A stretch of 64,000 bases of DNA from Patiria pectinifera (taxonomy: Eukaryota > Echinodermata > Asteroidea > Valvatida > Asterinidae): contig CM057142.1 in the NCBI GenBank assembly GCA_029964075.1, forward strand, positions 26,166,392 through 26,230,391, written 5' to 3'. The position numbers were made by a program, and so were the translations under genes. This document shows positions 23,901 through 32,486 of this stretch, one piece after another; the stretch's first letter is position 1; each line of letters starts with the position of its first letter. The notes beneath the pieces are model-generated. The model had not been told where the DNA came from and searched no databases. It saw nothing but the letters and a program-made list of their open reading frames with translations.

Positions 23901-26900
23901 AGGGAATGAGAGTTTGTGACAAGTAGTGGCACAGCGATTTTGCAAATGTTGAATACGCAAGAACACCGGCGAATTCTGCCGGAAATGTTTCATAACAAGG
24001 GAAGAAATGTGTGCTTGGAAAGTGTTAAACACTATGTTTAAGACTGGTTGGAGTCTGGATGCTGATAACTACTTGGCGAGGCGAAGCCGAGGGTAAATTA
24101 TCAGCATTCCAGACTCCAACCTGTCTTAAACAGAGTGTTCAATACCGACCAAGCACATATTTATTTCCATTCATAAATACCTTTTTGGTCAAAAAATCTA
24201 AACTTTTCGGTCAAAACAAGTCAAACATTATAAAGTTTCAACGATTTTGATCAACAAAACACCCCTCTAGCTATACAATGGTAACGCCCTCTGGCAACCA
24301 ACTCCTTACATGGAGATAAAACAACGCACGTCGCGCATACTGCGTGATGTGGCGCACAACGCAGAGTGTAGTGTGAATTTAGGACTATGAAATACTGACT
24401 CACTGGTAGTATTACGCATGCCTACGTGAGGATTGTGAACGTTCAACCAATAAAACGGTGCTGGCACCGGATTTCATAGGAGTCAAAATTTCATGTTGCA
24501 CTGGAAAAGTGTTTAAGACCAGCCAGCCATGTCTTTATAAACAGTTTAAAATTGGCTACGGGCTCTCGACCAATAGGAATGGGTAGACTGTCCTAGATAT
24601 TTATGAATGTCAATTTTTCTTCTCCGTGAGCTTCACATGAAGCTTTGTTTAATGTTAACACCTGGCCCAAGTTTATGGTGTTGCTAACTACAGAATTTTG
24701 TGCTTATGATCACCATTCTTTGCTTACTGCATTAGCACAGAAATTCAACACTAACTACATGTATCTAAGCGCACATCCACTGTGTGCATGGAATAATTTC
24801 CAACTCCAAGATCTTAGGACTTGTACAATTATAATTTTTGGTGGACTGGGCTTTTCTGTTCCGAATTTATCATTGCATTTTTGATACTGTTTGTTTATTT
24901 TCAGAGGGAACTCCGCCAGGTTCCACCCCATTCACCCCTCAGCTGATGCACCGCACCATCGCCATCGCGGTGGGCTGCGCCCTGGCCTATATCATCCTAG
25001 TCGTGGGGTTGATGTGGTGGTGTCGGCAGCGACGGCGCAAGCAGCGACGCCTGATGAAGGAAGAAGCAGCAGCTGCGGAAGCCGCTGCGGCCCTAGGCCC
25101 CGGGGCAGCGGGCGCCGACGGGGAAGTGGCTAAGCTGAACGGCAGCTTGCCCCACCCACTGGCTAAGACCTACCACGACGAGGAGCAGAAGGCAGCGGCG
25201 GGCATGAGCAACGGCGACATGGCCATGAGCCCGCTGACGAAAGGTGCAGCGGGGAGGAGAGGCAGTTACGACAAGCTGCAGTTCCCGCGCCACGACCTGC
25301 AGACACTTGTTGTCATCGGTAAGCCTGAAGATCCACACCATTGGTGCATTCCAGTTATGCGAACAGGAACGTTGGCAAAGCCCTCAACTATTTTCAAAAT
25401 GGCGGCTCCCTGAATGCCAGTCCTGTCATGCTGTTTTTTAGGGAAAGTTGCTTTAGTTCCCAGAATTTCCAAATTGATGCACTGTTTATGAATCTTTAAG
25501 TAAAAATGCCTTTTTAAAAAGTTCATTATGTGATTTTCATGTAGGAAAATGTATCTGTTTAATGGCTTGTGTAAACCTTCAACTTCACAGAAGGTTGGAT
25601 AAAGACAATATGCAGTTACATAACTACATGTAGTTCAAGCAGCTTCTGGCTACTACTATGGTTTCTTTTGTACTGAGAAATTTTAAAACTCATCCTTGGT
25701 TAGTGAAGATACAAGAATGATTCCATCTCAAAAATGCATTGACTCGTATTCATGGGACAGTGTTCATATTCACCTCTATGTCAAGTTTTAGAAATGAACG
25801 GTCAAGCCGTTTGTCATTTGAGTTTTTTACAACTTTTGTTGATGGCCATGCATCCTCTGACTTCAGCCCCTATTAAGTTTGAACTAACATAAAAGTAAAG
25901 AGCACAAGTTTCTATCTTGAAAAATGTCACCTTGTGTCAGTAAGATTGTAGGAGCCTTCCCCCCCCCCTCTCATCGTAACAAATTTCTAGTTGTAAAGCA
26001 TAAGTTGGAAAGCAGTCACTCAATCTTAAGGTTTTTTTTAACTCGCCAGGCCATGGCTCGTATGGAGAGGTATTCCTGGCCCGGGCGGTGGGCATCACGG
26101 AAGGTGTGGAGGCCACCACAGTCATGGTCAAGAGCTTGCAGAGCAAGAACGAGAGCCAACAGATGGACTTCCGACGAGAGATGGATATGCTGAGCAAACT
26201 GTGCCACGAGAACGTGGTCAAGCTGCTGGGCATGTGCAGGGAGGCTGAGCCACAGCTCATGATCACTGAGTATCTGGAGTGGGTAAGTGGCAGACTTGTT
26301 TTGCAGTCCTCAGACCTCAAGGCTAAGTCCCAATCGGAGTACAGTACATTGCAATTGAAAGTTAACCCGGGAATGGGAATTTGTCTTCGCACTTTGTCTC
26401 TTCCCAGAGAATTCACTTTCATTTCACAAAGTGTGAAAATTTTGTCCAACATTGGGAAAACATTTTCACGCCTTTTCACACAATTAGGAAAACATTTTCA
26501 CGCCTTTTCACACAAGCGGGAAATGTTTTCAAACCTTTTTCACACAAGTGGGAAAACATTTTCACGCCTTTTCACACAAGTGGGAAAACATTTTCACGCC
26601 TTTTCACACAAGTGGAAAAACATTTTCACAAAATTTCCCATTCCCATTGACAGTGATAACTTTCAATTGCAGTGTACTGTACTCAGCGTCAAGTCCGAGT
26701 CCACCGTGGAAATACATGAAAAAAAACCTGACACAAAAATTTCAGAGAATCTTGGTTGCATAACTACAGAAGAAGGTTTCAAGAAGACGGTACAATATGA
26801 AAGATTTATTGTTTCAATTAAATGACTATTATTTCGAATTAAAACAATTTCAATTTAAAATGTTTATATTGCTGTTGAGTCTTAGTCACTTACATCGATT

Positions 26901-28742
26901 CCAAGTCCCAAGTCCAGGTACGGAGTATCAAGTTTAAATCCGAGTCTGAGTCATTATTTATAGTAACTCGAGTCAGGAGTCTGAGTGACAAAAATCTGAC
27001 GGGAATCAGAGTCTGTTTGAGTCATGAGACGTACATCTCTGGTAAGTGGCCGATGACCTCCATGCCCTGTCTTCCAGCCCATCACAAAAACGGACTTTTG
27101 GAAATTGTGAATTTGCATGCTGGCAGTCAAGAGCCAAATTTGACTTTATAACACAGAGATGAAACTTGTTCAATTTTAATTGGATCTAAAGTTTGTTTGG
27201 ATCTAAAATAAAACAAAAGTCGGTGTCCGGCAATTGGGCTCAAAGTTTATTGTACAAACTGCACGTATGTGTAACTGCGGCGCGGCCCAGATTTCAAATT
27301 ACACAAATTTTTGTTTGGCCTATTTTTCTTTGGTTTCCCCATAGGCCAGTTTCATCTCTGATAACAATGATCATGAACTTTTAGCATGAATTGAATCTGC
27401 AACCGGTGGAATAGTTAACAAGTGACAATTCAATTCTTGTGAAAAGTGATTTACTTGCCGGTCAGTTTCCTGTGTGTAATTACTACTTTAGGCACAGGTT
27501 CACTGTGCGCCGAAAAAGCCACCCGGTATTGGTATTGGTGGAAGCGTTGTGCAAGTTATTGTTAAGAAATACCTGTCATGGAGTAGTTCTGCTTTGTACA
27601 ACAACTGACACTGTGCTTCTGCAATGGGTGTACAGGGATTCTATGCCTGAACAGGTTTGCGGACCAATCTTGGCATGATGACTGTATACTCATGGGAGCT
27701 TTGAATGTTGTATAGATAAGATGCTTTATGTCGTTCACAATTCCTTCTTTGATCTGACAGAAATTTGATGGTACCTTTTCTAAGAAAAAAAATTATTATT
27801 TTACTTATTGTACTATTGAATAATTTTGATTTGAAGTTGTAAAATGGTGATTTAAGAGCATTTTACTTATCTAAATTCATCTTAAGACAAGATAAGTTTG
27901 CGGAAGCACCATGTGAATAAATCTCTTTTGTGGGTATGTGTGGTTCTGAAAAGAACCGGAGGGACTCAACGTTTCGAACAGTATGCTCTACCTGATGCTT
28001 TGCCTGATTCTCCTGACGATGGGCAGAGCATACTGTTCGAAACACATACTCACAAAAGAGATTTATTCACATGGTGCTACTGCATACTTATCTTGTCTTA
28101 GCATCTTTCCACCATGCGAACCTTCAAATCTCATCTTAAATTCATCTTTGCCTTAAAATTTGCCAGGGAGACCTGAAGCAGTACCTGCATGCCACCCGCG
28201 GCGAGAACGGTACAACCAATGTACCGCCACCTTTCACCCTGGCCCAGAAGCTGGATGTAATCAACCAGGTGGCCATGGGCATGGAGCACCTTGCCAGTCA
28301 TCGCTTCATCCACGGTGACTTTGCTGCCCGCAACTGCCTACTCAGCCCGGCCATGGAGACCAAAGTCAGCCTGATGAGCGTCAGCCGGGACCTGTACCGG
28401 TCCGAGTACCACGAGTACAAGCAGAAGCTGGTGCCCGTGCGCTGGATGCCGGCCGAGGCCATCTTCGAGGACGAGCTGTCCACCAAGAGCGACGTCTGGG
28501 CCTATGGCGTCTTTGTCTGGGAGGTCTTTGCCCAGGGCGAGCTGCCCTACAAGACCCTGGACAACGACGCCCTCATGAGGGCGCTGTTGGACGGCAACCT
28601 GACGCTGGAGACGCCGGCCGGCACTCCGGATGAGGTAGAGATCCTGATGCACCGCTGCTGGGCTGAGAGTGCCAAGGAGCGTTACTCCTTCAGCGATATC
28701 GTCTTGGCGTTGCAGAATATATCACCTGATAGCAGTGTGTGA
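14662..28742 (+). CDS. PTK7: PTK7-like receptor pseudokinase (Ig2 to C-terminus, 11 exons)
   Basis: Spliced exons 14662-14952, 16244-16412, 17319-17440, 18655-18945, 19643-19776, 20852-20987, 21468-21737, 23590-23859, 24905-25318, 26050-26282 and 28167-28742 (stop TGA) join in one frame and give 967 residues. All borders are GT-AG and phases agree. Order: six Ig domains, a single membrane helix, a basic then Ala-rich juxtamembrane region, and a tyrosine-kinase-like domain. The segments VMVKSLQSK, DFRREMDML, FPRHDLQ and MEHLASHRFIHGDFAARN match vertebrate PTK7 closely. PTK7 is a catalytically inactive co-receptor at the plasma membrane in Wnt and planar cell polarity signalling. The DFG triplet is replaced by LMS and HRD by HGD, so it is expected to be inactive. 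The signal peptide and Ig1 exons were not found; human PTK7 has seven Ig domains, and the first visible one aligns with human Ig2. Identity is near certain; only the 5' end is missing. Confidence 0.96.
15671..15945 (+). repeat. CCTCCAAAATCCTCC-type dispersed repeat, copy 1
   Basis: Header CTTTTTGCTAGGAACCATCC, then AATCCTCCAAAATCC units, ending in GGAGGAGTGAGGAGGGT. It shares the header and the ATGAAGGATACCCA segment with the copies at 20055-20400 (inverse) and 44365-44745. Lies in a PTK7 intron. Confidence 0.7.
15946..16243. other. Intron remainder before Ig3
   Basis: Nothing recognised apart from the splice acceptor. Confidence 0.4.
16244..16412 (+). CDS. PTK7: PTK7 exon: Ig domain 3, first half
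   Basis: Acceptor CAG ends at 16243; donor GTAAAA starts at 16413. Phase 1 in, phase 2 out, 169 bp. It encodes the first half of an Ig fold with AQFRCSFSGNPNPDMEWYF (first Cys and core Trp), followed by NGTR. The fold is completed by the next exon. Confidence 0.93.
16413..17318. other. Intron inside the Ig3 domain
   Basis: 16655-16870 is a G/C-rich patch with GGGGGCCC and CCCCCC runs and the motif AGCCCCGTCGCAAGCC, possibly a short DNA-element relic. The rest is AT-rich. Confidence 0.4.
17319..17440 (+). CDS. PTK7: PTK7 exon: Ig domain 3, second half
   Basis: Encodes ISPDGTLHIDD then DEGTYICIGRNEVGEA, the D-x-G-x-Y-x-C half of Ig3, ending at donor GTAAG (17441) in phase 1. Two in-frame acceptors lie 6 bp apart, AG at 17311-17312 and at 17317-17318. 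The second is chosen because it makes the two Ig3 exons sum to 291 bp like their neighbours and restores an AGG Arg codon. The first would add Ser-Thr. Confidence 0.88.
17674..17941 (+). mobile_element. TTAACCAGTTCGCGCCGG MITE, family B, copy 1
   Basis: TTAACCAGTTCGCGCCGG at the left end and CCGGCGCGAACTGGTTAA at the right are perfect 18-bp inverted repeats including the TTAA duplication. 268 bp, no ORF. TTAA with CC...GG ends is typical of piggyBac-class elements. Copy 2: 47858-48115. Confidence 0.82.
17942..18654. other. Intron remainder before Ig4
   Basis: AT-rich; no repeat copy or exon seen. Confidence 0.4.
18655..18945 (+). CDS. PTK7: PTK7 exon: Ig domain 4
   Basis: Acceptor CAG at 18652-18654, donor GTGAG at 18946; phase 1 at both ends, 291 bp. 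A whole Ig domain: VNCTYPYGE (first Cys), ISWLDQ (core Trp), EADNGNYTCKAFNSAGE (second Cys). The stretch between first Cys and Trp is longer than in its neighbours (an ETGGMPTP insert), as in human PTK7 Ig4. Sequons NCT and NYT are present. Confidence 0.95.
18946..19642. other. Intron between Ig4 and Ig5
   Basis: 19200-19375 is an inverse copy of the dispersed repeat at about 1765-2000. Nothing else recognised. Confidence 0.45.
19643..19776 (+). CDS. PTK7: PTK7 exon: Ig domain 5, first half
   Basis: Acceptor CAG ends at 19642; donor GTAAG at 19777. Phase 1 in, phase 0 out, 134 bp. Encodes VPEFTVRPQDT, then LHCQADGNPKPQIRWLKKD with the first Cys and core Trp. The domain is finished by the exon at 20852. 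Confidence 0.94.
20055..20400 (-). repeat. CCTCCAAAATCCTCC-type dispersed repeat, copy 2
   Basis: Inverse of the 15671 copy: GGAGGATTTTGGAGGATTGA units, then TGGGTATCCTTCATTTGAAC and GGATGGTTCCTAGCAAAAGG at the end. Further GGATTTTGCAGGATTGAGG units lie at 20640-20780. Inside the intron that splits Ig5. Confidence 0.7.
20852..20987 (+). CDS. PTK7: PTK7 exon: Ig domain 5, second half
   Basis: Acceptor CAG ends at 20851; donor GTACGT at 20988. Phase 0 in, phase 1 out, 136 bp. Encodes DSRFVTLDNGTLHIRN then SDEGVLLCQIATIAGSD. The usual Tyr two residues before the second Cys is Leu here (GVLLC), an uncommon change in an Ig fold; human Ig5 has TWYRC. Human PTK7 has EDSRFEVFKNGTLRIN at the same place, which fixes the domain identity. 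Confidence 0.94.
20988..21467. other. Intron with a short G/C-rich hairpin element
   Basis: 21280-21390 is an inverted repeat: GTTTTTAACACCCGAGGGGC on the left, GCCCCAAGGGGGTTAAAAAC on the right, and GGGGTGCTATGCGCC-like units between. Confidence 0.55.
21468..21737 (+). CDS. PTK7: PTK7 exon: Ig domain 6
   Basis: Acceptor CAG ends at 21467; donor GTACGT at 21738; phase 1 at both ends, 270 bp. Encodes VLKFSPPPNSKPLERYED, then IVCRATARTPPIIRWFKL and KTDAGRYMCVATAGNEV. The LKFxPPP start and the Ig core match human Ig6 (LKFTPPPQP). Sequons NET and NIT are present. Confidence 0.95.
21792..22335 (+). mobile_element. TTAA-bounded MITE, family E, copy 2
   Basis: TTAAAGGTATAGTCCATCAT at the left, AATGATGGACTCTGGCTTCA at the right. 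It is colinear with 13516-14054, with the central palindrome slightly decayed. Intron before Ig7. Confidence 0.78.
22336..23186. other. Intron stretch with a dispersed fragment
   Basis: 22378-22520 belongs to a family also seen at 39935-40090, 48270-48440 and 58960-59100 (shared CAAGTACCCCCTC / ACCACT / CACACGACGCTATGG). 22855-23115 contains an inverted pair of TTCTATAAATTTGGGGTCCA. Confidence 0.5.
23187..23453. mobile_element. Foldback element with tRNA-like arms
   Basis: Nearly perfect inverted repeat of about 127 bp per arm around a 13-nt loop (23314-23326). Each arm holds a tRNA-like 3' half with a B-box type GGTCGTGGGTTCAAGTCC. A short fragment of its end recurs at about 51248-51286. 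Confidence 0.8.
23590..23859 (+). CDS. PTK7: PTK7 exon: Ig domain 7
   Basis: Acceptor CAG ends at 23589; donor GTAGG at 23860; phase 1 at both ends, 270 bp. Membrane-proximal Ig: IIDCQAKGDPLPRITWLG, then KASDAGNYQCIAGSDAG. The segment aligned with the human MT1-MMP cleavage region (KPLIQW) reads LPRITW here. Sequons NMT and NGS are present. Confidence 0.95.
23860..24904. other. Intron before the transmembrane exon, with a hairpin element
   Basis: 24036-24131 is an inverted repeat (GTTTAAGACTGGTTGGAGTC and inverse). The segment to about 24610 includes the inverse match to 14335-14490. Confidence 0.55.
24905..25318 (+). CDS. PTK7: PTK7 exon: transmembrane helix and juxtamembrane region
   Basis: Acceptor CAG ends at 24904; donor GTAAG at 25319; phase 1 at both ends, 414 bp. 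A short Pro/Thr-rich stalk leads to a hydrophobic helix at about 24955-25023 (IAIAVGCALAYIILVVGLMW), then a basic stop-transfer cluster CRQRRRKQRR. AYII-V-GLM matches the human helix AYIIAVLGLM. The cytoplasmic part has an Ala-rich run (EEAAAAEAAAALGPGAAG) not seen in the human protein and ends with DKLQFPRHDLQTLVVIG, equivalent to human DKMHFPRSSLQPITTLG, at the start of the kinase fold. Confidence 0.95.
25319..26049. other. Intron before the pseudokinase
   Basis: No repeat or extra exon recognised. Confidence 0.4.
26050..26282 (+). CDS. PTK7: PTK7 exon: pseudokinase N-lobe
   Basis: Acceptor CAG ends at 26049; donor GTAAGT at 26283. Phase 1 in, phase 0 out, 233 bp. Encodes the glycine loop (with the preceding split Gly: GHGSYGEVFLARA), the VAIK-type lysine in VMVKSLQSK (Lys codon 26130-26132), the C-helix segment DFRREMDMLSKLCHENVVKL, and the hinge LMITEYLEW. 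The loop keeps a full GxGxxG pattern, whereas human PTK7 has GKSEFG. Confidence 0.95.
26336..26690. mobile_element. Inverted-repeat element with an internal 32-33 bp tandem array
   Basis: Outer inverted repeats: GTACAGTACATTGCAATTGA and inverse near 26665-26688. Inside are about six units of GAAAACATTTTCACGCCTTT TCACACAA (26430-26640). It lies 54 bp after the PTK7 N-lobe exon. Confidence 0.7.
26691..27882. other. Remainder of the last PTK7 intron
   Basis: 26875-27030 is rich in AGTC/GAGTC words, also seen at 39330-39540 and 47430-47700. The rest has nothing recognised. Confidence 0.4.
27883..28100. mobile_element. Foldback with hammerhead-like core, possible Penelope-type end
   Basis: Arms: TAAGACAAGATAAG at 27883 and its inverse at 28100, with GTTTCGAACAGTATGCTC and its inverse further in. 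On the + strand CTGACGA (28013-28019), stem GGGCAG/CTGTTC and GAAAC (28039-28043) follow the order of a hammerhead ribozyme core. The terminal-repeat link to Penelope-like elements is inferred. Confidence 0.5.
28167..28742 (+). CDS. PTK7: PTK7 last exon: pseudokinase C-lobe and stop
   Basis: Acceptor CAG ends at 28166; phase 0; 191 codons then TGA at 28740-28742. Begins GDLKQYL, as human PTK7 does after the hinge. The catalytic loop is HGDFAARN (28311-28334) in place of HRDLAARN, and DFG is LMS (28371-28379). Downstream the fold is normal: VPVRWMPAEAIFE, STKSDVWAYGVFVWEVF and HRCWAESAKERYSFSDI. G/C is strongly preferred at third codon positions, unlike the AT-rich introns. Confidence 0.97.
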   Translation, partial: GDLKQYLHATRGENGTTNVPPPFTLAQKLDVINQVAMGMEHLASHRFIHGDFAARNCLLSPAMETKVSLMSVSRDLYRSEYHEYKQKLVPVRWMPAEAIFEDELSTKSDVWAYGVFVWEVFAQGELPYKTLDNDALMRALLDGNLTLETPAGTPDEVEILMHRCWAESAKERYSFSDIVLALQNISPDSSV

Positions 28743-29131
28743 GAAACACATACAACAGACTGTCAGGGACTCTCTAGAGAGCTCACGCTGACATGCACAA
28801 TCAAATTCTTAACCAAATCCCTACGCGAATCAGCACAAAAAGGCGAGCTGCGTCATTAATTCATGTGTTTCTCAAGACTTGCAATTTTAGAGAGTAACTT
28901 GTTCTTGACAGTTTTAGATAGTACATGTTTGGTTTCAAATGTTGTTTGTTGTTGCAAACTACATACAATAGTTGATCCTCACTTCAATGGTGTGCAGAGA
29001 CAGGCTAATTAATGTATGAACTTTTGAGAAACCAAAATTTGCTTTTGTATTTGACATAGTTCTCTGTCTTCTCTTTCCCCTCCAAATCCGCACTGTGCCT
29101 AACTAGTTAATGCATTTTAAGTGATTATGTG
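28743..29131 (+). other. PTK7: PTK7 3' UTR, proximal
   Basis: Follows the stop codon directly with no splice signal. AT-rich, no ORF. The first AATAAA on this strand is at 29576-29581. Confidence 0.5.
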
Positions 29132-29551
29132 TCAACCCCTAAAAGGGTTATTTTTTTTTTGATCATCTGCCGGGGCGGATTTCCCCCCTAAGATCTCGGC
29201 CATCGAGTGAAAAATTTTTGAAACTCGGCACATGCAGCATAGAGCTCTTCCTTAACATACCCAAAAAATTTCATGACTATAGGTCAAGGGTTTTGGAATT
29301 ATGGCTGAATGGCAATCTCTCTCTGTTTCTGTGTATATAAAAAAAATTAGTTTTTCACGGCGCCAGGCGCCGAAAATTTTTGCTACGGCAACGGTCCCGT
29401 GGTTTTTTTTTTTTTTTTTTTTTTTTAAAGAAAAAAAAAGCTCAAAGCAAAAAAGTAACAACAGCTCGAAAAAAAAAAATTTTTAGAGGCTATCACGAAA
29501 AATGTTGAGGGGGGGGCGGATTCCGCCCCCCCCCGGCCCCTTTAGGGTTAA
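29132..29551. mobile_element. Short element with CCCCTAAAAGGGTTA-like inverted ends
   Basis: CAACCCCTAAAAGGGTTA at the left and CCCCTTTAGGGTTAA at the right. Inside are GCCGGGGCGGATTTCC and a mirrored GGCGGATTCCGCC, and a long poly(T) near 29402-29426. It resembles the poly(T) elements at 1079 and 7348 in having CGGCGCC and GCTACGGC words. Confidence 0.5.
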
Positions 29552-30830
29552 ACACAAGGCACTTAAAGTGTAGAAATAAACTAAGACCTACTGAACCAAT
29601 AGGTCATATTGACAGCCAGCGTCTATTCAGCGTTATTAAACAAAAGGGGAAGAATTCCATATATGGACATCACTAATTGTTTCCCTGCAGTGAACTATCA
29701 GCCATCAGAAAGGGATAACATGTCCTAAAAAGTCCAATATAGCAGGGAAAATATTGAAGTGTTTACTGAGAAAATAATTGGCAAGTTTTCAGACCAGTCT
29801 CATAGGGTTTGTGCATAGGGTGTCAAGCGATGTCCAAGTATGGAAGTCTATCTGCAAAAAGAGAGCCAGATTTCGGCGCAATCTCATGGCGCCGCTAAGC
29901 AAACAATTTGCTACTAACTGAGCCTCCATCCTTTAAACAGAGACCATATGCAGTAACCACAGCAAAAAAATGGTAGCTGACGAAGATCGTGATGTAAAAC
30001 TAGTCATCTCCGTGCACACATGTTAGCACATATTAGCTTCTGGGTGTCATGAAATTCACTTAAGGTTAGCCCAATGTTTCTACTGTACCTTAAGCATTGC
30101 CATGAAATTGGCCCGTTGCTATCATCAGTTTCTAGGTAAACAGGCTAATTTGTTAAGCCCCCCCCCCCCAAGTCAGTCTCCACTTCTTGCCCATTTTTTT
30201 AAAGTTATGTGTTTGTACCATTGTGTAGTTCTGTACATGTGTTCATTCACTCAATGTCTAAGTGCAAACTGCCATTCAGAAGCACAGTGAAACTTCACCT
30301 TTAAAATCTGTGTACATGTCAGCATAGTTCATTGTCAAAATACATGTAAATCCCTTCTTTGGTTTTAGTATCTCGTGTGCTACAAACACTATAGTGTTTG
30401 AGGAGAATTGACCAAAAATGATTTTTTTTTCTTACTATTGCATTGCAAAAGTACTGTTTCTCTACAACTTTCTTGCTATACCACATGTAGTTTAGCAATG
30501 GGGAACAGCATTGTAGTGTGCAAACTCGTTTTGAAATTTTTGTACAATTTTTTATATGATAGAAAATGCATTATGACATTTGATCAGGTTTACTCAAATA
30601 TTTATTCAGGTAGAGGATTTTTTTGTGGACATTCAAAAGTCTTCCTTCTTTTAACCTCGCACTTTAGTTGATAAACGGTACATTTAACCAAGAGGAACTT
30701 TTTTTCTACATCAAATATCGGACGATTGAGCAATAACAACTAAAAATAGTCACCTCAAATTCAAGCACTCTCTATAAGGGTGATTGCTCCAATATTACTA
30801 AAATGCCCCCCCCCCCTTCTCCCCTAAAAA
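29552..30830. other. Non-coding, downstream of PTK7
   Basis: AATAAA at 29576-29581 is a possible proximal poly(A) signal. Otherwise AT-rich with no recognised repeat. Confidence 0.4.
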
Positions 30831-30839
30831 AGGCTGAAT

Positions 30840-31670
30840 AACCAGTGCACATTTTGTGAAGTGCACAACGTGCAGAGGTGCGATGCACATGTACAACATG
30901 CAATAATGGCGTGAGCAGGGGTGTACTGATGCTTAGCCATGCTGTTCAACCATTCTTTCTTTGGAAAGTTTAACTGTGTGAAATTGATAGATAGAGTTAC
31001 TTGCAATTAACGGCATAACGGACCCTGTGTAGGACCAATGAGTGGCACCTGTGTGGTCTGAGTGCAAGTCATTGTGCACCTTTGTTTGCACACTATAGAG
31101 TACGTATGAACAATTATCACCTGAATGCGCACCTAAATGCGGTATAACGTACCCTGTGTATGACCAATGAGTGGCGCCTGTGTGGCCCGAGTGCAGGTCA
31201 TTGTGCACCTGTGTTCGCACTCTATCCGGTTCGTAAGTGACTTCGTCATACACGCGCACGCACCACTGATTACGAGCGCCCATTGGCTAAACACTCAAGT
31301 TGCGTTAACTTCCGGTTCCATTGGTGCCATGCTACACCATCATGGCTAAGTTGAGATGACGTCACACTTACGAACCGGATAGAGTACACATTTATAAACA
31401 ATTATCACCTAAATGCACACCTAAATGCGGTATAACGGACCCTGTGTAGGACCAATGAGTGGCGCCTGTGTGGCCCGAGTGCACCTCTGTTTGCACTGTA
31501 TAGAGTACGCATGAACAATTATCACCAGAACGCACAGAGAGTAGGTGCAATGCAGCATGTGCATTTAAGTCTTTGTGCACCTTCATTTGCACTCTAGAGT
31601 ACGCATGAACAGTTATCACCTGAATGCGCACAAAGTAGGTGCAATGCACATATTCTCCTAGTCACCTTTG
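30840..31670. repeat. Imperfect tandem repeat interrupted by an inverted-repeat element
   Basis: Units with CGGACCCTGTGTAGGACCAA and TGAGTGGCGCCTGTGTGG start near 31015, 31145 and 31430; half-units (CACTCTAGAGTACGCATGAA, ATTATCACC) continue to 31650. 31213-31383 is an insert with ends CTATCCGGTTCGTAAGTG and its inverse. Confidence 0.65.
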
Positions 31671-32261
31671 AAAGGGCCTGTGCATGACTTCCTCAAGGAC
31701 GCTGTCAAATGAAGTGAAACTGATTCACGTGAACACTCTACTTAGAAATCTTGGATTGTATCAGTCCTAACTATCAGATTTTTTTTTTGAATGAATTCTC
31801 TGAATGAAGATGCTGGCTGTATTGATAATATGATGACTATTTTAGATGACGTTGTGTTTATGAACAACTCTGTTAAACGTTTGGTACCTTGTAGATTTAG
31901 CATCGATTGGACATAATTGTAGTCTGCCTGTATTTCCTTGCCCATCTGTAATCCTTTTTTTATTAATATTAAGTATCAAGTTTTACTCGTTTAGGATTTT
32001 GTAATTTGAATTTGATAGGTTGATTTTTAAAAAGGATTGCTATGTACTAATAACCTGACGTTGTTGGTATTCTACAGGCAACATTCAGCAATGTATTGCG
32101 TGTATGGGAACACGCAACAGAAATTAATTATTGAATATGTCATTTAGAACAAAAACCTAGCCGATGAATTCTGCGCTTACGATCACCATTCTATGCTAAC
32201 ATCGCCAGCAGAAAGAATTCTAGGCTAACCCTGTAAGCACAGAATCCTTAGTTAGAGATCT
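31671..32261. other. Non-coding stretch
   Basis: AT-rich, nothing recognised. Confidence 0.35.
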
Positions 32262-32486
32262 GGGGCCAATTTCACGGCGCTGCTAAGCACAAAAAAAGTC
32301 TTGCTTATAAAAGCAGGTTATCAGCCAAAACTCCATGTGATTTTCATGCTAAGGCAAACAACAGCTGAATACTAATCACGAGCAATATACAACACATGGA
32401 TTTTTTGCTGGTAACCTGCTTTTATAAGCCAGACTTTTTTGTGCTAAGCAAATTTTTGTGCTTAGCAGCACCGTGAAATTGGCCCC
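32262..32486. mobile_element. Foldback MITE (GGGGCCAATTTCACGG ends)
   Basis: Inverted ends GGGGCCAATTTCACGG / CCGTGAAATTGGCCCC, with inner paired words GCTTATAAAAGCAGGTTA and TAACCTGCTTTTATAAGC. No ORF. Confidence 0.75.

Noticed and set aside
25937-26479. 180-codon open frame on the - strand
   Set aside because: Antisense to the PTK7 N-lobe exon and the tandem array; codon bias of the sense exon explains it.
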